Shown here: piece after piece, positions 29,432 to 33,157 of the stretch
Position numbering within the stretch: position 1 is the stretch's first letter
Layout: each line of letters starts with the position of its first letter
Source: Nostoc sp. LEGE 12450
GTDB lineage: Bacteria > Cyanobacteriota > Cyanobacteriia > Cyanobacteriales > Nostocaceae
Assembly (NCBI RefSeq): GCF_015206895.1
Contig: NZ_JADEXU010000085.1
Coordinates: forward strand, 1-33,157
Reading direction: 5' to 3'
DNA length: 33,157 bases
Made by a program: the position numbers and the translations under genes
The notes under the pieces: model-generated
Told to the model about the DNA's origin: nothing
Seen by the model: the letters and a program-made list of their open reading frames with translations, nothing else
Database searches by the model: none

Positions 29432-30277
29432 TCACGAATGGAACACTTTATCCGGTGCTGATTGAGTAAACCACTCCATAGCTCTTTCGGCGATCGCAGT
29501 AGGAACTGTATGTAACCCGTTGAACTCACGGTATTCTAGGTCATAGCCTGCTTGTTTTAACCGTTGTACAATCCGGCGACTACACCGTTCAATCGGCAAC
29601 ACCGTATCCGACTTTCCATGAGAAATGAACAGACGCGGTTTCCCGGATTGGCTAGCAGGAGCCATGAATCCGGGTGAAAAAGCAATAATGTGGTTAAACA
29701 GGTCGCCATTGGTAATGCCAACCGAAAGGGCGTAGGAAGCACCATCAGAGAAACCAGCGATCGCTACTTGGTTCGGAGCGATCGTATAATGACTGAAAGT
29801 TTGTGCTAGTGCGCGATCGATAAAGGCAATATCAGGGCCATAGCCACCCCGAATAATGTCCCAAGTTTGTTGGCGTGAGTCTACTGCCAACAGAATTGTC
29901 CCAAAGCGAATTGCTAGATGACGGAGGATTTTTAGCGCACCCTCCGCATCGCCTCCGGCTCCATGAAATATCAACACGAGTGGAGCGGGCTGATCTGCTC
30001 GATAGCTTTCAGGTACATAGACAAAACCATCTCGCTGCCCATCCAACCCTAGTGGGTGTAAGCCGGTCAAAGCGGTTGTTGTGGGGTGAGTTGGACGGGA
30101 CAACAATCGTCCTTCAGTGGCTCTAGAATCAACCTGCTTTGAGGTTTCCATGACTAATAAGTTACGCTTTTGGCAATTGGATAGTTGAGAGGCAGCGAGT
30201 GGTAAAATCATCCCTGCTAGACCGAACTGGAGTAGTTGTCGTCGTGTCCAGTCAGGAGGATTGTTATTTTGTGTCAC
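29432..30277 (-). CDS. TAT-exported alpha/beta hydrolase (phospholipase/carboxylesterase, PHB-depolymerase-like)
   Basis: 281 residues from GTG 30277, supported by TTGAGG about nine bases upstream; a TTG at 30298 is an alternative. The N-terminus has a twin-arginine signal, TRRQLLQFGLAGMILPLAAS, possibly with a lipobox-like LSNC. The mature enzyme shows the oxyanion HGAGGD, the nucleophile elbow GFSDGAS with Ser177, Asp224 in HGKSDTVLP and a His in FNGLHTVP. It is an extracytoplasmic esterase; its substrate is not readable. It lies 13 bp before the diheme cytochrome, suggesting a joint periplasmic or lumenal function. Confidence 0.82.
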   Translation of the reverse strand: MTQNNNPPDWTRRQLLQFGLAGMILPLAASQLSNCQKRNLLVMETSKQVDSRATEGRLLSRPTHPTTTALTGLHPLGLDGQRDGFVYVPESYRADQPAPLVLIFHGAGGDAEGALKILRHLAIRFGTILLAVDSRQQTWDIIRGGYGPDIAFIDRALAQTFSHYTIAPNQVAIAGFSDGASYALSVGITNGDLFNHIIAFSPGFMAPASQSGKPRLFISHGKSDTVLPIERCSRRIVQRLKQAGYDLEYREFNGLHTVPTAIAERAMEWFTQSAPDKVFHS

Positions 30278-30298
30278 TGCGATCGCCTCAATTAGCAA

Positions 30299-31389
30299 TT
30301 AGCTGACACTACAATGGGGGATTTAAAACGAACCGCAGAGGCACAGAGAACACAGAGAGAAAGATTCTAAAACTTTGCTGGGTTTATGCTAAAAAAATCA
30401 AGTTCTTTTCTTCCTCTGCTCAAGAACTGTCTGCCTTCACGTCGAGTAGTAGGTGTTTATGGCATAGCTAGCTAGTACTGGTACTCCCAAGCTGAAGGCT
30501 ATAGCCCACTTTATGCTGGGATGGGTTTCTAATATGGATATCATTAGAATTCATAATTATGTATTAACTATATGTAGTGATTTATTAAAACTGTTAGTTG
30601 GTGATTTTTATAATATATATTTTATGATTTATAGTTAACTCTATCTTTAGTGATGAGTGTTTATAAAATATATTTGTTATGCACATCACAAGAATTAAAA
30701 CTACTATAATTTTGTACAATTATTTATTAATAGTCTGCTTTTAGTTGCTGAGGAAGCAACAAATTAAGATATTGATCTGCTGTTGATTGCGTAGACGCTT
30801 TTAGCAGCTTGTCGCAGACATCGCCTTCTTCTTTGAAGACGCTAGCGCTCGTCCAACTCAAGACTGTTGCTCAAAACAGAGAGAACTTTGAGGCTGCCAA
30901 AGTCTACATCTTGACTCCTGATAAGCTAATCAGCATTTAACTTGCATAAAAGCAGGGCTGAAGCCCTTACTACAAGCGAATCATTCTGGAAAAATGAATG
31001 ACGATTAGCTTATCCCCTCGCAAGGCTTATAGCAGTTTTCAGACCTTATGACCAACCCCCTTACCGCTTACGCGATGAGGGGGCTATGATCTACCTTATG
31101 TGGGAAACGCTATATGAGGCTATCAACGACAACATTGATTTGGTTGATAAATATTTCTACCTCAGAACCTCTGCTAGGGTGCTAGTCAAGTAGAAGTAGT
31201 TGACAAAACGCATAGTTTTTGAAGAGGCTATGCCAGCACCTACGCTTGCCCCTAAATTGGGGGTTTTCCTTAGCTATAATTTGGCATACTTCACCAGTTT
31301 GGTAAAGATATTTGATACTTTGGTTCGCTCCATTATTCACTGCACTACATCTTTGACGATTCTACCAGTCGACAAATGCTGTGATCAAG
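30299..31389. other. Gene-free, repeat-rich intergenic region (about 1.1 kb)
   Basis: No convincing gene was seen. The region opens with a copy of the AACGAACCGCAGAGG...CAGAGAG repeat (30327-30360), also found inside CAATAC copy D. An AT-rich block follows (about 30520-30740). Then come a repeat of the TTCTTTGAAGACGCTAGCGC type (about 30790-30855), an AGGGCTGAAGCCCT palindrome near 30955 and a CCCCCTTACC...GAGGGGG hairpin near 31053-31083. A short frame at about 30850-30940 reads TVAQNRENFEAAKVYILTPD before a stop and may be the tail of a lost gene. Confidence 0.5.
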
Positions 31390-32736
31390 TTACAGAGGTG
31401 TCCCAGAAGGCTGTTGCACTATATTGTTAACAGTTTTTGGTTCTACAAAAGCTTCTCTACCTGTAATCAATCTAGAGCGACGATTACGAGTGATATAATT
31501 CCATGCCCACTGAAATACTACTAGTAATTTAGTGTCAAACTCGATTAAGAAGTAGATGTGAACTAATAACCAAAATGCCCAAGCAATGAAACCTGTGAGT
31601 TTGACTAAGCTTAAATCTACAACAGCTAAATTTTGCCCAATCATCGCCAAACTACCCACATCGTTGTAATGAAATTGTGGCAAAGTCTTACCTTGAAGCC
31701 GTCGTCGAATTAGTTTACCTACATACTCTCCTTGTTGTTTAGCTACAGGTGCGACACCAGGTAAAGGTTTAGCATCTTGATGGGAGAAGTTGGCTAAATC
31801 TCCAATTACGAAAATGTTGTCATAACCCTCGATAGACAAGTCAGGTTCTACAATTACACGCCCAGAGTAATCGCGCTCTACACCTGTAGTTTCTGCTAAG
31901 ACTTTCCCCATTGGGGAACCTTGAACACCTGCTGCCCACAAGATAGTTTTTGAGGCAATTTCTGTAAATTCATTGTCTTGCTTGAAAGTAACGATATCAC
32001 CTTCAATATTTGTCACCCTGGTGTGAGTGTGGAGTTCTACACCCAACGTTTGCAAAGATACTGCTGCTGATGCCGATAACTCTGGCACCATGTGTGGGAG
32101 GATGCGAGGGCCCCCTTGTAATAGGAAAATTTTCGTTTCTGAGGTGTCGATGCTGCGGAAATCTTCTTTGAGAGTTTTGTATGCCAATTCTGCGATCGCA
32201 CCTGCTAATTCTACACCAGTCGGGCCACCCCCGACAATCACAAAACTCAACCAAGCACGGCGTTTTTCTGGATCAGTTTCTTTTTCTGCTGCTTCAAATG
32301 CGCCAAATATCCGGCGACGCATTTCTATCGCATCTTCCACAGTCTTTAAACCAGGAGCAACTTCTTCCCAGTGATCTTTACCGAAGTAGGAATGGTTCGC
32401 ACCTGTGGCAACAATTAATGTGTCATAAGGTACTACTTCATCACCCAAAATAACTTGTTGCGCTTTTGGATCAATTTCATTTACTTCTCCCAACAACACC
32501 TTTGTATTCTTGCTTTTCTTAAATACAGATCGCAATGGTGCAGAAATATCAGAAGGTGATAGCGTACCTGTGGCAACTTGATATAAAAGCGGCTGAAATA
32601 GGTGAAAGTTTCGTTTATCAATGAGAGTAACATTTACATTCGCTGCATTCAGACCCTTTGCTGCATACAGTCCACCAAAGCCACCACCAACAATGACAAC
32701 CCGATGTGGTGCATTCTTTTCAAGTGAGACTTCCAT
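31390..32736 (-). CDS. Type II NAD(P)H dehydrogenase (NDH-2)
   Basis: 448 residues. Two Rossmann folds are seen: the FAD loop VVIVGGGFGGLYAAKGL (GGGFGG 17-22) and the NAD(P)H loop FVIVGGGPTGVELAG (GGGPTG 169-174). Then come TILWAAGVQGSP, IFVIGDLANF and the quinone-side APVAKQQGEYVGKLI typical of NDH-2. A C-terminal hydrophobic/amphipathic region (about 385-415, FIAWAFWLLVHIYFLIEF) attaches it to the membrane. It transfers electrons from NAD(P)H to plastoquinone without pumping protons. Cyanobacteria carry several paralogues (NdbA, NdbB, NdbC and others); which one this is cannot be decided by eye, so no symbol is given. It is monocistronic, with its promoter in 32737-32870. Confidence 0.88.
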   Translation of the reverse strand: MEVSLEKNAPHRVVIVGGGFGGLYAAKGLNAANVNVTLIDKRNFHLFQPLLYQVATGTLSPSDISAPLRSVFKKSKNTKVLLGEVNEIDPKAQQVILGDEVVPYDTLIVATGANHSYFGKDHWEEVAPGLKTVEDAIEMRRRIFGAFEAAEKETDPEKRRAWLSFVIVGGGPTGVELAGAIAELAYKTLKEDFRSIDTSETKIFLLQGGPRILPHMVPELSASAAVSLQTLGVELHTHTRVTNIEGDIVTFKQDNEFTEIASKTILWAAGVQGSPMGKVLAETTGVERDYSGRVIVEPDLSIEGYDNIFVIGDLANFSHQDAKPLPGVAPVAKQQGEYVGKLIRRRLQGKTLPQFHYNDVGSLAMIGQNLAVVDLSLVKLTGFIAWAFWLLVHIYFLIEFDTKLLVVFQWAWNYITRNRRSRLITGREAFVEPKTVNNIVQQPSGTPL

Positions 32737-33157
32737 ACGAGATATTTCCTTGTGTTAAGAACTTGTAACTATTCTTAACAAAGATGTAACAGCTTTATGA
32801 TAGTGGTTGCTGTTTATTTAGAACAATTGAAAAAATACTAAAAGTATCCAAAGTTAGTATCCACTACTTCTACTGGACTGCCTCTCTAGATATCCCTCTC
32901 TGAAGAAACAAGGCAGGAGGCAGGAGGCAGGAGGCAGAAGGAAAGAGGATTTGGCTTGTTTCTCCCATCCATAACGGAAGCGAGCGCGTCCGTAAACAGC
33001 TTGTGTCACTTTCCTCAGATAAAAGGATGAGATTCTTTCTATATAAGAGGTTCATGATAAAGCGATCATAATATTTATCATACTAGAAAATAAAGCCACA
33101 AACCTAACCCTAGCCTAAGGTTTAAGCATTGCTTTTGATTCTTGTGATCGAAGAGGT
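32737..33157. other. Intergenic region upstream of the NADH dehydrogenase (421 bp)
   Basis: No gene was seen. Minus-strand promoter elements for the dehydrogenase should lie here. A short tandem array of CAGGAGG (7-bp units, about 32914-32937) is present, and an inverted repeat ATGATAAA (33054-33061) / TTTATCAT (33074-33081) lies nearer the window end. A 61-residue open frame on the minus strand (32870-33055) runs through the 7-bp repeat and has no coding character. Confidence 0.45.

Noticed and set aside
30850..30940. Short frame reading TVAQNRENFEAAKVYILTPD, perhaps the tail of a lost gene
   Set aside because: It is too short to assign. Its upstream part is a dispersed repeat, so it is mentioned only within the intergenic entry.
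31200..31430. Plus-strand 76-residue frame next to the NADH dehydrogenase stop
   Set aside because: It overlaps the 3' end of the dehydrogenase gene, has no motif, and lies in a repeat-rich gap.
32870..33055. Minus-strand 61-residue frame upstream of the NADH dehydrogenase
   Set aside because: It runs through a CAGGAGG simple repeat and has Ser/Leu-rich, non-conserved-looking sequence.

Overview
The window looks like chromosome of a filamentous, heterocyst-forming-type cyanobacterium (Nostoc/Calothrix-like). The reasons are the dense GCGATCGC (HIP1) sites, about 40% GC, very large serine/threonine-kinase/AAA/GAF/histidine-kinase proteins, many short dispersed palindromic repeats in intergenic DNA, and products typical of Nostocales. 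No rRNA, tRNA or CRISPR array was seen.

Layout. (1) 1-4472 is an eroding specialised-metabolite/siderophore locus. An IS66-type element end cuts a glycosyltransferase. One deletion has fused the 3' end of a class III aminotransferase to the 3' end of a TonB-dependent receptor. An intact PepSY membrane protein and an intact MFS exporter follow. (2) 4594-10303 is a trifunctional signalling kinase broken in two by an internal deletion. Its larger half keeps AAA, two GAF and histidine kinase domains, and the second GAF carries both cysteines expected of a DXCF cyanobacteriochrome. (3) 10691-14905 holds a GC-richer GFA-family protein, a gene relic, a rhodanese, a TIGR04283-like glycosyltransferase, a DUF547 protein, a 54-residue membrane peptide and an SDR. 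(4) 15243-24268, all on the minus strand, reads GMC oxidoreductase, alpha/beta hydrolase, acetoacetate-decarboxylase-like protein, four-helix membrane protein, patatin, and a glycoside hydrolase family 1 enzyme with a solute-binding domain inside it. (5) 24803-27016 has a truncated membrane-protein gene, an aldo/keto reductase and a small conserved protein. (6) 27355-30277 is a TAT-exported esterase plus diheme MauG-like cytochrome pair. (7) A 1.1-kb repeat-rich gap precedes a type II NADH dehydrogenase at 31390-32736.

Three things stand out. The GH1 enzyme (15243-17447) contains what reads as a circularly permuted family-3 solute-binding domain between its two catalytic glutamates, in one open frame and without a signal peptide. 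The patatin and the GMC oxidoreductase of the same cluster share a C-terminal domain not needed for either chemistry, which suggests a common partner, membrane or substrate pathway. Finally, a family of ~111-119-bp non-coding elements with CAATAC...GTATTG ends occurs four times, each flanked by a 10-bp direct repeat (one perfect, three imperfect), which is the signature of a miniature transposable element.

All assignments come from reading motifs and family resemblance by eye; no database or structure search was run.
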